NCBI GenBank assembly: GCA_036322835.1
Contig: AP027304.1
Location: forward strand, 2,542,001 to 2,606,000
DNA length: 64,000 nucleotides
DNA from: Tenuifilaceae bacterium CYCD
GTDB lineage: Bacteria; Bacteroidota; Bacteroidia; Bacteroidales; Tenuifilaceae
Reading direction: 5' to 3'
In this document: positions 45,076 through 55,389 of the stretch, one piece after another
Numbering within the stretch: the first letter of the stretch is position 1
How the letters are laid out: each line of letters starts with the position of its first letter
Made by a program: the position numbers and the translations under genes
Notes under the pieces: model-generated
Database searches by the model: none
What the model was told of the DNA's origin: nothing
What the model saw: only the letters and a program-made list of their open reading frames with translations

Positions 45076-48000
45076 TTACTTAACACCGATATTAATATCA
45101 TCAACTTCCTTGGTTTGCTTATCCTTTTCGGCCTTCACCAATTGGTTGAGTTTATCTGTAGCTTCATCAATTATTCCATCGTTGGTTGTTGAGTATCCAT
45201 CAGTAACACTTTGAAGCGTTGCTTTCGCTTGGAAAAAGTCGTCTTGTTTCATGTAAACGTCTGCCAACAGGATGAAACTTTTGGCAAGCCAGTACTGATG
45301 TGGGGTATTCTTTTCGGAAAATGCAAAAACCTCTGTTTCTGCTTTGCTGTATTCACCTTTGTCTAAATATATTTTTGCAATTTGATATTTAGATTCAGCG
45401 CCTTCTTTGGTTTTTAGGTTTGCAGCAACTTTTGCGAATTCAATGAGAGCATCATCAACCTTGTTCAATTCAAGGAGTGATTTTGCCAGTTTGAAACGAG
45501 TTTCGGTTTCAATTTCAGCGGGAAGTTTTTCGGTTGATAAAACGCTATTTGCAATTGCTGGCATGTTGGCGTAGTCATTAAGGAGAAATGCACATCGCAA
45601 TTTTCCTAAACGAGCATCAAGTAGCGAGGTTTTTAGTTCGGCAATTTGCTCCAATTTATTGTAGGTATCAAAGCACTTTTGGAACTCCTCTTTGCTGAAA
45701 TATATTTTGCCTAATTGAAGTAGACTTTGCTCTGTAAAACTATTCTTTGGCATTGCTGCAACCTTGCTAAACGATTCAATAGCAGCATCAGTGTTGTTGT
45801 TCCTGTAGTAGCAATCGCCTAAATAGTAGTTGGAGTTTATTGCAAAACTACCCTGTGGAAAATCCTTGAGGTATTGGGTGAATGCCGGGTTGGATTTATC
45901 GCAATCGCCGTTGACATAAAGTTTTTCGGCTGCCATGTAGGTTAGCGAATCTTTTTCGGCCAAGCTTATATTGGCTATGCTACCCAATTTCGATGCATAA
46001 TCAAAGTAAGTTGAAGCGTCTCCTTTATCAACATAAATATTTCGAATGCCAATAAGAGCGTTCTTTGCTTCTGATGTTCCCGGGAAACCTTCGACTACTC
46101 TTTTGTAGTATTGCATTGCAGTATCGGGATTTTCGGTATTGTAGTAGATTAGTCCAAGTTGAACTAATGCCTTTACGTAGTAGCTGCTTCCGGTATAATA
46201 CCTCTCAATTTTTTGATAGTTTGCCTTTGCATCGTTGGGTTGATTTAGAACCATATAACTTTCGGCAAGTTCAAAAATTGCATCGTCCATGTAATTGGAG
46301 TTGGGGTATTTTGTTGTTAGGGCTAAAAGCGATTCAACCTTTTTTTGTGGACGTTCCACTAAGCCTAAAGAGAATCCTCGTTGGAATGCAGCGTAATCGG
46401 CATCAGTTTTATCAATCAATATGGCTTTGTCGTAGTAATCAATGGCAGCCCAGTAACGACGTTGGATAAAGAACGAATCGCCAATTCTATTGTATGCATC
46501 GCCAACATATATGTTTTTTTCATCGTTACTCAGGGACGTGAACTTGCGAAACCAAACAATAGCTTCGTCGTAATTCTTCATTTTGAAGTAGGTGTAGCCG
46601 AGGTTATAGTGTGCCATGTTGAATTCTGGTAGGTTGAAGGCCCCTGGAGTTAGGATAAATTTATTATAACCCTCGGTCGCTTTTGAGTAGTTTTCAACTC
46701 TATAGTACGATTCGGCTTGCCAGTATGTGGCTTCGGCGGCAAGATTTTGGTTGTAGTCTGAATGCTGCAGCGATAGATCGAACATTTTGATAGCCTCCTC
46801 AAAGTTCAAATTTTGAAATAATTCCAATCCTCTGTAGTAGGCAGTTTTTTGAATCGCGGCTTTAATTGTGGCATCCTTGTTCTTTATTTTTTCAAGCGAT
46901 TCAACGGCTTCGCTGTAGTTTCTTGTGCTTAGGTAAGCTAATGTTAAGTAGTTGTAAGCCTCGTCGGTACGAGGAGTGTTTGGGTATAATTGAATATATG
47001 TGCGGAATGCATCAATTGCTTCGTTGAACGGAGCGTAAAGTTGCTCATAGGTTAACTTTGCAAAGTTGAACAGCGCATCTTCCTTTATTATTCCATCGAA
47101 ATCGAGTTTTGAGGCCATTCCGAAGGCTTGGCGAGCCTTAGCCTTATCATCTTGCTGCAAATAGCAATCTGCTAGGTGATAATGTGCGTTTTGGCTTAAT
47201 GAATCGTCGGTTGTGGATACTCTTTCGAGGTATTTTGCCGCATCGGCGTATTTTTGGTTTTTATAGTATGCGAATCCAATTAGGTAGTGATCGTCGCGGG
47301 TGAGTTGTTGCGTTTTTTCAGCGTATTTCTGTAGGTAAACCACAGAACTGTCGTACTGTTTGAGCTTGAAATACGATTCCCCAATAATTCTTGCGATTTC
47401 GGGAGTTCTTTTGGTCGTATTGTCCTTGAGTAGGGGAGGAGAGTAACTTACAACCTTGCTGTAATCGCCTTGTAAGTAATATATCTGCGAAATATAGAAA
47501 GGAACGATTGGCGCAAAAGTCTCGTTTTCCTTTAATTTTTCAAAGCCTTTTACCGCCGTGGCGTATTTCTTTTGAAGATAGGCAATGTGCGAGTAGTAGT
47601 ACGTTGCGGGAGCTGCAAATTTGTTGTCAACATCTTTAACCTGATACAGCCATTTGTTGGCATTGTCAAAATCGTTTGTCATGAAATAGCAATACCCCAA
47701 AATGAATTGCATCTCAAACTGTTTATCCTTGTCAATGCCGTTTTTGTCAATTTTGCTTAACCACGATATTGATTTCGTGTACTTTTTTTGCTGGTACTGC
47801 ATTTTGCCCATGGCAAAGTAGGCCAAATCAATTTTCTGACTTTCGGGATGATTGTTGATAAAGGTACCAATTAGGTATTCTGCATCGTTATTGTCCAATT
47901 CAATTGCGCACATTGCGCGGTAAAACTCCGATTCGGTTTTCAGATGATTTACATCGCGATCCGAAATCTTGATATACTCTTCGAAAAGTTTTTGCGAGTT

Positions 48001-48147
48001 TGCATACAATCCTCTGTTGTACAAATCAAGCGCTTTTCGGTAGACTACATCGGGCTCGGTGTAGTTTTGGGTTTCTTGTCCCTGAGAAATATTGATTGTA
48101 AGAAAAAGGCTAAAGATTGCCAGTAAAGCTGCTTTTAGTTTAATCAT
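45076..48147 (-). CDS. Large tetratricopeptide-repeat protein, exported
   Basis: 1023 residues: signal peptide ending SQGQ, then TPR-like helical hairpins along nearly the whole length (examples: FAAPATYYYSHIAYLQKKYA, AHYNLGYTYFKMKNYDEAIV, EATYWQAESYYRVENYSKAT). The repeats resemble those in BamD/YbgF-type proteins of the envelope. It is first in a two-gene unit with the barrel protein at 43389, so it may be the periplasmic partner or assembly helper for that barrel. Specific function not recognisable. Confidence 0.85.
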   Translation of the reverse strand: MIKLKAALLAIFSLFLTINISQGQETQNYTEPDVVYRKALDLYNRGLYANSQKLFEEYIKISDRDVNHLKTESEFYRAMCAIELDNNDAEYLIGTFINNHPESQKIDLAYFAMGKMQYQQKKYTKSISWLSKIDKNGIDKDKQFEMQFILGYCYFMTNDFDNANKWLYQVKDVDNKFAAPATYYYSHIAYLQKKYATAVKGFEKLKENETFAPIVPFYISQIYYLQGDYSKVVSYSPPLLKDNTTKRTPEIARIIGESYFKLKQYDSSVVYLQKYAEKTQQLTRDDHYLIGFAYYKNQKYADAAKYLERVSTTDDSLSQNAHYHLADCYLQQDDKAKARQAFGMASKLDFDGIIKEDALFNFAKLTYEQLYAPFNEAIDAFRTYIQLYPNTPRTDEAYNYLTLAYLSTRNYSEAVESLEKIKNKDATIKAAIQKTAYYRGLELFQNLNFEEAIKMFDLSLQHSDYNQNLAAEATYWQAESYYRVENYSKATEGYNKFILTPGAFNLPEFNMAHYNLGYTYFKMKNYDEAIVWFRKFTSLSNDEKNIYVGDAYNRIGDSFFIQRRYWAAIDYYDKAILIDKTDADYAAFQRGFSLGLVERPQKKVESLLALTTKYPNSNYMDDAIFELAESYMVLNQPNDAKANYQKIERYYTGSSYYVKALVQLGLIYYNTENPDTAMQYYKRVVEGFPGTSEAKNALIGIRNIYVDKGDASTYFDYASKLGSIANISLAEKDSLTYMAAEKLYVNGDCDKSNPAFTQYLKDFPQGSFAINSNYYLGDCYYRNNNTDAAIESFSKVAAMPKNSFTEQSLLQLGKIYFSKEEFQKCFDTYNKLEQIAELKTSLLDARLGKLRCAFLLNDYANMPAIANSVLSTEKLPAEIETETRFKLAKSLLELNKVDDALIEFAKVAANLKTKEGAESKYQIAKIYLDKGEYSKAETEVFAFSEKNTPHQYWLAKSFILLADVYMKQDDFFQAKATLQSVTDGYSTTNDGIIDEATDKLNQLVKAEKDKQTKEVDDINIGVK

Positions 48148-48361
48148 GTCACAGTTTTCTTAAATTCGGATAAAAGTAGTAAGAATTGAGTTAACCCTGA
48201 TTTTGAAAACGGAATTTTAATTAACAATCAGCCATTAAACTTGTTAATTATTTTTAAAAGATGATAAATTAATCAGTTTTATGGTAAATTTAGGATGTTA
48301 AATTATGATTCCTGTAAGTATTGAATTGTAAACATTTTTACAGTAACTTGAAAGAAAAATC

Positions 48362-49198
48362 ATGCTTGCAAAAGTAAAGAGCATAATACGCGCAAAAGCT
48401 GCAATAGAAGGTGCAGGCGTTAGGTTAAGCCGGGTTCTTGATTTCCAAACCCGCTATCAAACCGATCCTTTTTTGCTTCTCGATCATTTTGGTTCCGATA
48501 ACCCTAAGGATTACCAGGCGGGATTCCCTTGGCATCCGCATCGCGGAATCGAAACGGTTACCTACATGATGCAGGGCGAAATTGAGCATTCCGATAGTTT
48601 GGGCAACGTTGGGGTAATAGGCCCCGGTGATGTGCAATGGATGACCGCTGGAAGTGGAATAATTCATCAGGAAATGCCAAAGCCTCTGAACGGTTTGATG
48701 TATGGATTTCAGCTTTGGGTAAATTTACCTCAGGAATACAAAATGTTTCCACCTCGTTATCGCGAGCTTAAGGCGACCAATATCCCAATTGTGGAAACTA
48801 CAAAATCAAGGGTAAAAGTAATTGCTGGACGATTCAGAAAAAAGATAGGTGGAATAACCGAACTATATACTGCAATTGATTTATTTGACGTTAAACTTTG
48901 GCCCGATTCTACATTTGATGAAACCATAAATGCAGACTATAATTACTACCTTTATGTTTACGATGGTATGATTTCGTTACCCGATTTTGAGCACCCTATC
49001 CGGAGCATGGAGGCTGCAATTTTGGACAGAGGCCGTTTACTTCAGATAAAAGCTGGCGACAATGGTGCTAATTTTTTAATTTTTGGAGGTCAGCCCTTGA
49101 ATGAGCCGATCGCATGGCGGGGACCAATTGTTATGAATACCGAGGATGAGGTTAATTTAGCCTTTGATGAATTTTACAATGGGAATTTTATCAAGTAG
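48362..49198 (+). CDS. Pirin family protein
   Basis: Bicupin metal protein; some homologues are quercetinases, others transcription cofactors, so the role is open. N-terminal cupin holds the metal ligands in FPWHPHRGIETVTYMMQG (two His) and GSGIIHQEM (His and Glu); the C-terminal pirin cupin contains FLIFGGQPLNEPIAWRGP with VMNTEDE. 278 residues. 5 bp before the isopentenyl-diphosphate isomerase gene, so likely co-transcribed. No clear -7 box in the 214-bp upstream gap. Confidence 0.92.
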   Translation: MLAKVKSIIRAKAAIEGAGVRLSRVLDFQTRYQTDPFLLLDHFGSDNPKDYQAGFPWHPHRGIETVTYMMQGEIEHSDSLGNVGVIGPGDVQWMTAGSGIIHQEMPKPLNGLMYGFQLWVNLPQEYKMFPPRYRELKATNIPIVETTKSRVKVIAGRFRKKIGGITELYTAIDLFDVKLWPDSTFDETINADYNYYLYVYDGMISLPDFEHPIRSMEAAILDRGRLLQIKAGDNGANFLIFGGQPLNEPIAWRGPIVMNTEDEVNLAFDEFYNGNFIK

Positions 49199-49203
49199 TT
49201 TTT

Positions 49204-49731
49204 ATGGCCGATTTTATTGCTTTAGTTGATCAGGATGATGCAATTACTGGTTATGCTGATAAGATGGATGTTCATGTTAAAGGTTTGCTTCATCGTGCAT
49301 TTTCTATCATAATTTTCAATGCAAAAAACGAAATGCTTATTCATAGGCGAGCCGATGAAAAGTACCATTCGCCGGGTTTGTGGACAAATGCTTGTTGTAG
49401 CCATTTGCCCGAAGGCAGGGAAATGGACGACATAATCTATGAAAGGCTATACCATGAAATGGGTATTCAATGTTCTTTGGAGCATTCTTTTACTTTTCAT
49501 TACCAAGTAGGGTTTGATCATGGGCTAATTGAAAATGAGATAGACCATGTTTACTTTGGTTTTTTTGATGGTATCCCTAGCCCAAATCCGGATGAAGTCT
49601 CCGAATGGAAATGGATTAATCTTAATGATCTTTACAAGGATATTATAACAAATTCAGGTAGTTACACTTATTGGTTTAAGCACATTGTTTTGAACTATAA
49701 AAACGAAATTTTCAGTTTTTGCTGTAAGTAG
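49204..49731 (+). CDS. idi: Isopentenyl-diphosphate delta-isomerase, type I
   Basis: Converts isopentenyl to dimethylallyl diphosphate in isoprenoid synthesis. Nudix-fold enzyme: HVKGLLHRAFSIIIFN, the catalytic Cys in WTNACCSHL, the Nudix-like helix region EMDDIIYERLYHEMGI, and the acidic pair in LIENEIDHVYFG. 175 residues, standard. Downstream of pirin; its stop is 6 bp from the stop of the convergent copper ATPase gene. Confidence 0.93.
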   Translation: MADFIALVDQDDAITGYADKMDVHVKGLLHRAFSIIIFNAKNEMLIHRRADEKYHSPGLWTNACCSHLPEGREMDDIIYERLYHEMGIQCSLEHSFTFHYQVGFDHGLIENEIDHVYFGFFDGIPSPNPDEVSEWKWINLNDLYKDIITNSGSYTYWFKHIVLNYKNEIFSFCCK

Positions 49732-49737
49732 ATTATC

Positions 49738-51945
49738 TCAAAGTTTAATCCTTTTCAATCTTAAACTGTTCGATACAACTGAAACAGAGCTCATGGCCAT
49801 TGCAACTCCAGCAATCATTGGGTCAAAGGTGAACCCCAAAAATGGGTAGAGTATTCCTGCTGCAATTGGAATCCCAATGATATTGTAAATAAAGGCCCAG
49901 AATAGGTTTTGCTTAATTGTAGTCATTGTCCTTTTCGATATTTCAATGGCCTTTGCAATCATTGTCAGATCGGAGTTGATGATTGTGATTTTTGCAACAT
50001 CAATGGCTATGTCGGAACCTTTTCCCATGGCAATGCTAACATCCGCCAAGGCTAACGCCTCGGTGTCGTTAATGCCATCGCCAACCATGGCTACTGTAAG
50101 TCCTTTGGATTTAGTTTGAGTAACTATTTCAGCCTTTTCCGATGGAAGAACTTGTGCCTTGTAGTTTTTTATTCCTATTTCCGATGCAATAACACTTGCG
50201 GTAGAGTTGGAATCTCCCGTAAGCATTTCAATGCCGATACCTTTCTTTTGTAGTTCGGAAATAGCGTGTTTTGTGGTGGGTTTTATTTTGTCAGTGATGG
50301 CTACTATTGCAAGTAAATCCTGATTTTCGGCAAAAAAGACAACGGTACAGGCTTCCTGCTCAAAGTTTTCCACAATGTTCCGTTGATTTTCGTTAATGAT
50401 CACATTATTGGTTTGCATTAGTTTATTATTTCCAATAAAGTATTCATTTGCATTCAGTCTAGCCTTTACTCCAAGTCCCGTTATCGATTCGTAGGATGTT
50501 GGTTCGGTTTTATATGCTTCTGCTCCATTTAAGTGTCGAACAATCGAATCGGCTAGTGGATGTTCGGATTTGAATTCCAATAGTTTTAGGATTTGGCTAT
50601 GCTCAGGTTTGTTAGTAAACCAAACAATTTCCCTAACTGTTGGGTAGCCCTCGGTAAGTGTTCCTGTTTTATCCAGAACAATGTAGTTTATCCGATGAGC
50701 TATTTCTAAACTTTCGGCATCATGGATAAGTATGTTGTGCTCTGCAGCCTTTCCAACACCAACAATAATTGCCGTTGGCGTAGCGAGTCCCAATGCACAT
50801 GGGCATGCTATTGCAAGTACCGTAACCATTGAAAGAAGACCTCTTGTAAAACCTTCTTGATCATCAAAAATAAACCATGTCAAAAAGGTGATAATTGAAA
50901 TGATTAAAACTGAGGGAACAAAAATTCCAGCCACCTTATCGGCCAGCTTTTGGACAGGAGCCTTACTGTTCTGGGCTTCATCAACAGTTTTAATGATTCT
51001 TCCCAGAACGGTTTCGGATCCAACCTGCTCGGCAACTATTTTAAGACTTCCACGTTGATTAAGCGTTCCGGCCCACACTTTTTTACCCTTATCCTTCTCC
51101 ACGGGGATTGATTCTCCTGTAATTGTGCTCTCATCAATCCAACTGCTTCCATCCGTAACAGTTCCATCAACAGGAATTCTATCGCCGGGCTTTATCAATA
51201 CAGTATCGCCTTTTACAACCTGGCTGATGGGGACTTCCGATACATCGTTTTGGGATTCGATCCAAACCTTATCGGGCTGTAAGCCCATTAGTTTTTTTAT
51301 TGATGATGATGTTTTTCCTTTGGCTCTTTCCTCTAGCCATTTCCCTAAAAGTATGAAGGTTATAATCACCGATGCAGATTCGTAGTATATATGGGCGTGC
51401 AATCCTTTGCTGTGCCAAAACTCGGGATATATGGTGTTGAATACACTGAAGGTATAGGCTATGGATGTGCTTAGTGCAACCAGAGTGTCCATGTTTGCCT
51501 TGAAATGTTTGGTTTGTTTATATGCATTAATGAAGAAATCGCGACCAAACCAAAAAACTACAGGAGTAGCAATAATCATCGAAAGCCACGGGGTGTACTT
51601 CCAATCCATGAAAAACATTCCTAAGGTAATGAGTGGTATCGAGAATACTGCCGATAAAATCATTCGATATAGGAGATGCTTTTGATGAAGTTGCTTTTTT
51701 TGTTCGGCCTCTAGTTGTGGGTTTTCGCTATCAATTATTAGGTCGTATCCGATAGATCGGATTGCACCTCGAAGTCGCGTTTCATCCACCTCATCCGTAT
51801 TATAATTTACCCATACAGTGCTGTTGGCAAAGTTTACCCCTGCATCTATTACGCCTTGTTGGCTTTTTAGCATACTCTCAACGCTTATAGCGCATCCTGC
51901 ACACGACATCCCTGTTACAGGGTATATTTTTCTTACAACTTGCAT
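49738..51945 (-). CDS. copA: Cu+-exporting P1B-type ATPase
   Basis: Copper-exporting pump of the inner membrane. N-terminal heavy-metal-binding domain GMSCAGCAISVES; eight predicted membrane helices; transport-site ACPCALGLATP (CPC near residue 382), phosphorylated Asp in VLDKTGTLTEG (near 422), SEHPLADS, TGDS and MVGDGINDTEALA. YNIIGIPIAAG in TM7 and MAMSSVSVVSNSLRL in TM8 are the ligands of the copper (P1B-1) subgroup. 735 residues, one metal-binding domain. No copper regulator is next to it. Confidence 0.92.
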   Translation of the reverse strand: MQVVRKIYPVTGMSCAGCAISVESMLKSQQGVIDAGVNFANSTVWVNYNTDEVDETRLRGAIRSIGYDLIIDSENPQLEAEQKKQLHQKHLLYRMILSAVFSIPLITLGMFFMDWKYTPWLSMIIATPVVFWFGRDFFINAYKQTKHFKANMDTLVALSTSIAYTFSVFNTIYPEFWHSKGLHAHIYYESASVIITFILLGKWLEERAKGKTSSSIKKLMGLQPDKVWIESQNDVSEVPISQVVKGDTVLIKPGDRIPVDGTVTDGSSWIDESTITGESIPVEKDKGKKVWAGTLNQRGSLKIVAEQVGSETVLGRIIKTVDEAQNSKAPVQKLADKVAGIFVPSVLIISIITFLTWFIFDDQEGFTRGLLSMVTVLAIACPCALGLATPTAIIVGVGKAAEHNILIHDAESLEIAHRINYIVLDKTGTLTEGYPTVREIVWFTNKPEHSQILKLLEFKSEHPLADSIVRHLNGAEAYKTEPTSYESITGLGVKARLNANEYFIGNNKLMQTNNVIINENQRNIVENFEQEACTVVFFAENQDLLAIVAITDKIKPTTKHAISELQKKGIGIEMLTGDSNSTASVIASEIGIKNYKAQVLPSEKAEIVTQTKSKGLTVAMVGDGINDTEALALADVSIAMGKGSDIAIDVAKITIINSDLTMIAKAIEISKRTMTTIKQNLFWAFIYNIIGIPIAAGILYPFLGFTFDPMIAGVAMAMSSVSVVSNSLRLKRIKL

Positions 51946-52172
51946 CTAGTTTTTATTAAAAAAAACATTTTTGCAAAGATAAGGTTTAAGCAACATCGTA
52001 AATTTATTATAATCCGCAGAAATTTCGCCATTAATTTAAAGAAACGCTTATTTTGTCAACTATAAATGTGCTTTTGAGGAATTTTACTTTGAGTAGATGT
52101 TAGTTTTTCAAATTAAATCGTATGATTAATGAAAGTTTTTTAACTTCGTAAAATATTTGTTTTTTGATAATT

Positions 52173-53894
52173 ATGGTGATACGGCGATTTTTGTTTAAGA
52201 TTATTCATGTATTGATTGTTTCATTGATTTTTTCTGTGAGTTATTCGCAAGAATCAACTTCGAAGATTAATGAATATATAAAATTGGCTGCTGATTATGA
52301 GTCGAAGGGCGACAACAATCAAGCAGCATTTTACTACGATAAGGCTGCCAATCTTTGCTGGAGATCTAACGATACCGATAATGCAATTGTATACTTCGGT
52401 AAGGCTTTATCCAATGCCAAGAAAATTGGCAATACCAACGGGATTAAAGCTATATATACCAACCTAGGCCTGATTTATTCCGATAAGGCCAATCATAAGT
52501 TGGCTTTTGAAAACTATTCTGAAGCATTAACTGAGTCACGAAAATTAGGAAAGCAGTTTGATATAGCCGCATCTCTACTTAACCTTTCTAATGAGCAAAT
52601 TGATCTAGGCGACTATTCAGGTGCCGAAAAGAATTTGAGTGAAGTCCAAAAAATTGCGCAGGAAACAAACGATCAAAAGATACTAAAGAACTGCTACTTT
52701 AACTATAATAAGTTGTACGAAAAACTTGGGAATCAACCGAAGGCTGCAGAATACTTTAACCTTTTTGCCATGCTCACCAAGAAAATACAATCGGAAGAAC
52801 TAAAGGAAAAAGAGTTGAAGGCGAAGGAACTGGTTGACAGCGCGGGCCGGGTTGTGCAGCAGATATCGGCAGAGAAAAGTTTTACTGACAAAAAGTTGGC
52901 TGAAACCAATCAGGAATTGAAGTTGAAGGAAAATACTCTTAAAGAGGTTGAGCGGATTACGCAGGAGCAGCAAATGCAAATAGATCTTCTTAATACCGAA
53001 ATGGAACTTAGAAATGCCCAGCTGATGCATCAGAAGTTACTACAAAAAGTTTACATTGGGCTTATAGTAATATCACTGCTCTTTGCTTCCTTAATTTTTT
53101 ATGCTTATACCGAAAAGAAAAAAGCGAATAGACTTCTTCAGGAAAAGAACCATGAAATCTTATCGCAAAAAGAGGAGATAACCGAACAGGCCAACCAGTT
53201 AAGAGATTTAAATGCGTTAAAGGATAAGGTTTTCTCAATTATTGCGCACGATCTCCGCAGTCCTCTATTCTCCTTAATCACAATGCTTAACATTGCAAAG
53301 GAAGGCCTTTTTACCGAGGAAAGTTTTAAAACTATAATTGGGGAATTATCTATTAATGTTAACCATACCACTTCGTTACTTGAAAATTTACTTACCTGGG
53401 CGCGGAATCAAATGCACGGTACAAAGGTCAATTCGGTTAACTTTGATTTAAATGAGTTGATAAGTTCTCGTCTTAAGATGCTTGAGGATAGAGCTACTCA
53501 AAAAGAGTTGTCGATTGTAAACCAGCTAAAGGACAATGTGTTTGTGCATGCCGATAAGGATATGACAGAAATTGTATTTCGGAATATAGTATCGAATGCT
53601 ATCAAGTTTTGCAATGCGGGCGATAAAATTCGAATTTGGAATACTGTAGGCGATGGAATTGTTACTATATGTGTTGAAGATACTGGCGTGGGCATTCTAC
53701 CCGATGTAATGCAAAAGCTTTTTGGAACACAAATTAGTTCAACTCCAGGAACCCGAAATGAGAAAGGAACAGGCCTTGGTCTCATTCTTTGCAAGGAATT
53801 CGTAAATATGAACGGAGGAGACATTTGGGCCGAAAGCCAGATTAACAAAGGCAGTAAATTTTTCTTTACGCTTCCTGTTGCAAAAGTCGATTAG
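52173..53894 (+). CDS. TPR-domain sensor histidine kinase
   Basis: About 573 residues. Hydrophobic leader (8-28), TPR helices to about 215 (GIKAIYTNLGLIYSDKANHK), coiled coil, transmembrane helix near 290-310, short coiled coil, then kinase core: FSIIAHDLRSPLFSLI (phosphorylated His), N-box IVSNAIKFCNAGDK, G1 CVEDTGVGILP and G2 EKGTGLGLILCKEF. The TPR/coiled-coil/TM part resembles that of the SpoIIE phosphatase at 37073. No response regulator follows directly. The ATG at 52173 is taken over a TTG three codons earlier. Confidence 0.9.
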   Translation: MVIRRFLFKIIHVLIVSLIFSVSYSQESTSKINEYIKLAADYESKGDNNQAAFYYDKAANLCWRSNDTDNAIVYFGKALSNAKKIGNTNGIKAIYTNLGLIYSDKANHKLAFENYSEALTESRKLGKQFDIAASLLNLSNEQIDLGDYSGAEKNLSEVQKIAQETNDQKILKNCYFNYNKLYEKLGNQPKAAEYFNLFAMLTKKIQSEELKEKELKAKELVDSAGRVVQQISAEKSFTDKKLAETNQELKLKENTLKEVERITQEQQMQIDLLNTEMELRNAQLMHQKLLQKVYIGLIVISLLFASLIFYAYTEKKKANRLLQEKNHEILSQKEEITEQANQLRDLNALKDKVFSIIAHDLRSPLFSLITMLNIAKEGLFTEESFKTIIGELSINVNHTTSLLENLLTWARNQMHGTKVNSVNFDLNELISSRLKMLEDRATQKELSIVNQLKDNVFVHADKDMTEIVFRNIVSNAIKFCNAGDKIRIWNTVGDGIVTICVEDTGVGILPDVMQKLFGTQISSTPGTRNEKGTGLGLILCKEFVNMNGGDIWAESQINKGSKFFFTLPVAKVD

Positions 53895-54053
53895 TGCTAC
53901 ATCCCATTTTTATGACAATTGAAGTTGTTGCAATTGCACCTTTTTTGTTTAATTATTTTTCCTAAAAATTGACAATTAAGTTTATTCCTATTAAATTTAA
54001 GGATAAATAGTATTGACATAGTTTGGTTGATGTTAATTTAATCCTTGAATGAT

Positions 54054-54749
54054 ATGGGCCTTGATCTAATTCGATATCTAACTGAGCGCAATAAAAAAGC
54101 GATTGATTCGATCCACGAACCGGGTCCGGTAGTTACTATCTCGCGGGAGATGGGATGTCCAGGGACGCAGGTTACGAGTGAACTTGTTCAAGAATTAAAT
54201 AGACGGTACCGGTTTAAAGATGAAGAAGTATGGCGCTGGTTGGCCAAAGATGCTGTGCTGAAAATAGCTTCCCAGAAGTTGGATTTGCCTACCGAAGATA
54301 TCGACTATGTTTTTGAGGCAAAACGAAAAGGTATGATGGAGGAGATTCTCCAATCGATGTCGAGTAAATACTATAAGAGTGATAGAAGAATCCAAAATAC
54401 TGTAAAAGCAGTAATTAGAGGCGAAGCATCTAAAGGTCGTGTTGTAATTCTTGGTCGAGGCGGTGTTGCAATAACCCGCGATATTCCTCGATCACTCCAT
54501 ATTCATTTAGAGGCTCCTTTTGAGTGGCGTGTAATTAGGGTTGAGGAGATGTATAAGTTTGATACTAAATCAGCACAACAGTATGTTCAGGAAATTGATA
54601 GGAAACGAGAGGAAATAAGAACCTATTTTGGAGGTAAGGATACCGATTATACCAAGTTTGATATTACATTTAATAGTATGACACTATCTATTAAGGAGAT
54701 TATAGAAATTATTATTCATACGATGGAGGTACGAAACCTGATAGAATAG
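54054..54749 (+). CDS. Cytidylate kinase-like family protein
   Basis: P-loop kinase-like protein of the Cytidylate_kin2 group. TISREMGCPGTQVTSELVQE is the modified nucleotide-binding loop, and VVILGRGGVAITRDIPRSL plus HLEAPFEWRVIRVEEM are the conserved middle part. About 231 residues. Distinct from the essential Cmk enzyme; members are common in anaerobes and their substrate is not established. ATG at 54054; a TTG at 54045 is also possible. Its stop is 4 bp from the stop of mntP. Confidence 0.82.
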   Translation: MGLDLIRYLTERNKKAIDSIHEPGPVVTISREMGCPGTQVTSELVQELNRRYRFKDEEVWRWLAKDAVLKIASQKLDLPTEDIDYVFEAKRKGMMEEILQSMSSKYYKSDRRIQNTVKAVIRGEASKGRVVILGRGGVAITRDIPRSLHIHLEAPFEWRVIRVEEMYKFDTKSAQQYVQEIDRKREEIRTYFGGKDTDYTKFDITFNSMTLSIKEIIEIIIHTMEVRNLIE

Positions 54750-54752
54750 TTC

Positions 54753-55310
54753 CTAAACGGTTAAATGTTCAATAAGTATTTTAACACCTATTGTAATAAG
54801 AATTATTCCACCAAGAATTTCCATGCGGCGACCTATCCTGTCGCCAATTTTTTTGCCAAAAAGCATCCCTAGCATTGCAACTATAAACGTCACAAAGCCT
54901 ATGACAAGAAAGGCTAAAAGCATATTTACCTCAATAATTGCGAAACTTACACCAACCGCAAGCGCATCAATGCTTGTGGCTATAGCCATCATTATCATTA
55001 TTTTTGGGTTGAGTGGGTTGAAGTCCTTTTCTTCATCATTCTTGAAACTTTCAAGAATCATTTTTAATCCGATAATACAGAGTAAGCCAAATGCAATCCA
55101 ATGATCAAAGGGGATGATGTAGTTTTTAATAGATAAACCGCCCAGCCAACCAAGAATAGGCATTAATGCCTGGAATAAACCAAAAACCGATGCAATTAGA
55201 AATGCTTCCTTAAATACTATTTGTTTCCGGGCTATTCCGTTTGATATTGATACGGCAAATGTATCGAACGATAAGCCAATGGCAAGGATTAAAAGCGTGA
55301 AAATTGTCAT
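54753..55310 (-). CDS. mntP: Manganese efflux pump MntP
   Basis: Inner-membrane Mn2+ exporter of six helices in two inverted halves. Signature repeats: LAIGLSFDTFAVSISNGIA in helix 1 and AIATSIDALAVGVSFAIIE in helix 4 with the paired Asp residues needed for transport. 185 residues from the ATG at 55310. No yybP-ykoY-type riboswitch is recognisable in the short upstream gap to the next gene. Confidence 0.9.
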   Translation of the reverse strand: MTIFTLLILAIGLSFDTFAVSISNGIARKQIVFKEAFLIASVFGLFQALMPILGWLGGLSIKNYIIPFDHWIAFGLLCIIGLKMILESFKNDEEKDFNPLNPKIMIMMAIATSIDALAVGVSFAIIEVNMLLAFLVIGFVTFIVAMLGMLFGKKIGDRIGRRMEILGGIILITIGVKILIEHLTV

Positions 55311-55389
55311 ACAATAAATTTGTGACAAAGATAATAAGTATTTATGACTTGAGTGATGCGACTTGATTGGTGTTAGTATTCTTATTTTT

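Noticed and set aside
55311-55389. Mn2+-sensing yybP-ykoY riboswitch before mntP
   Set aside because: The gap is under 80 bp and shows none of the conserved internal-loop motifs.
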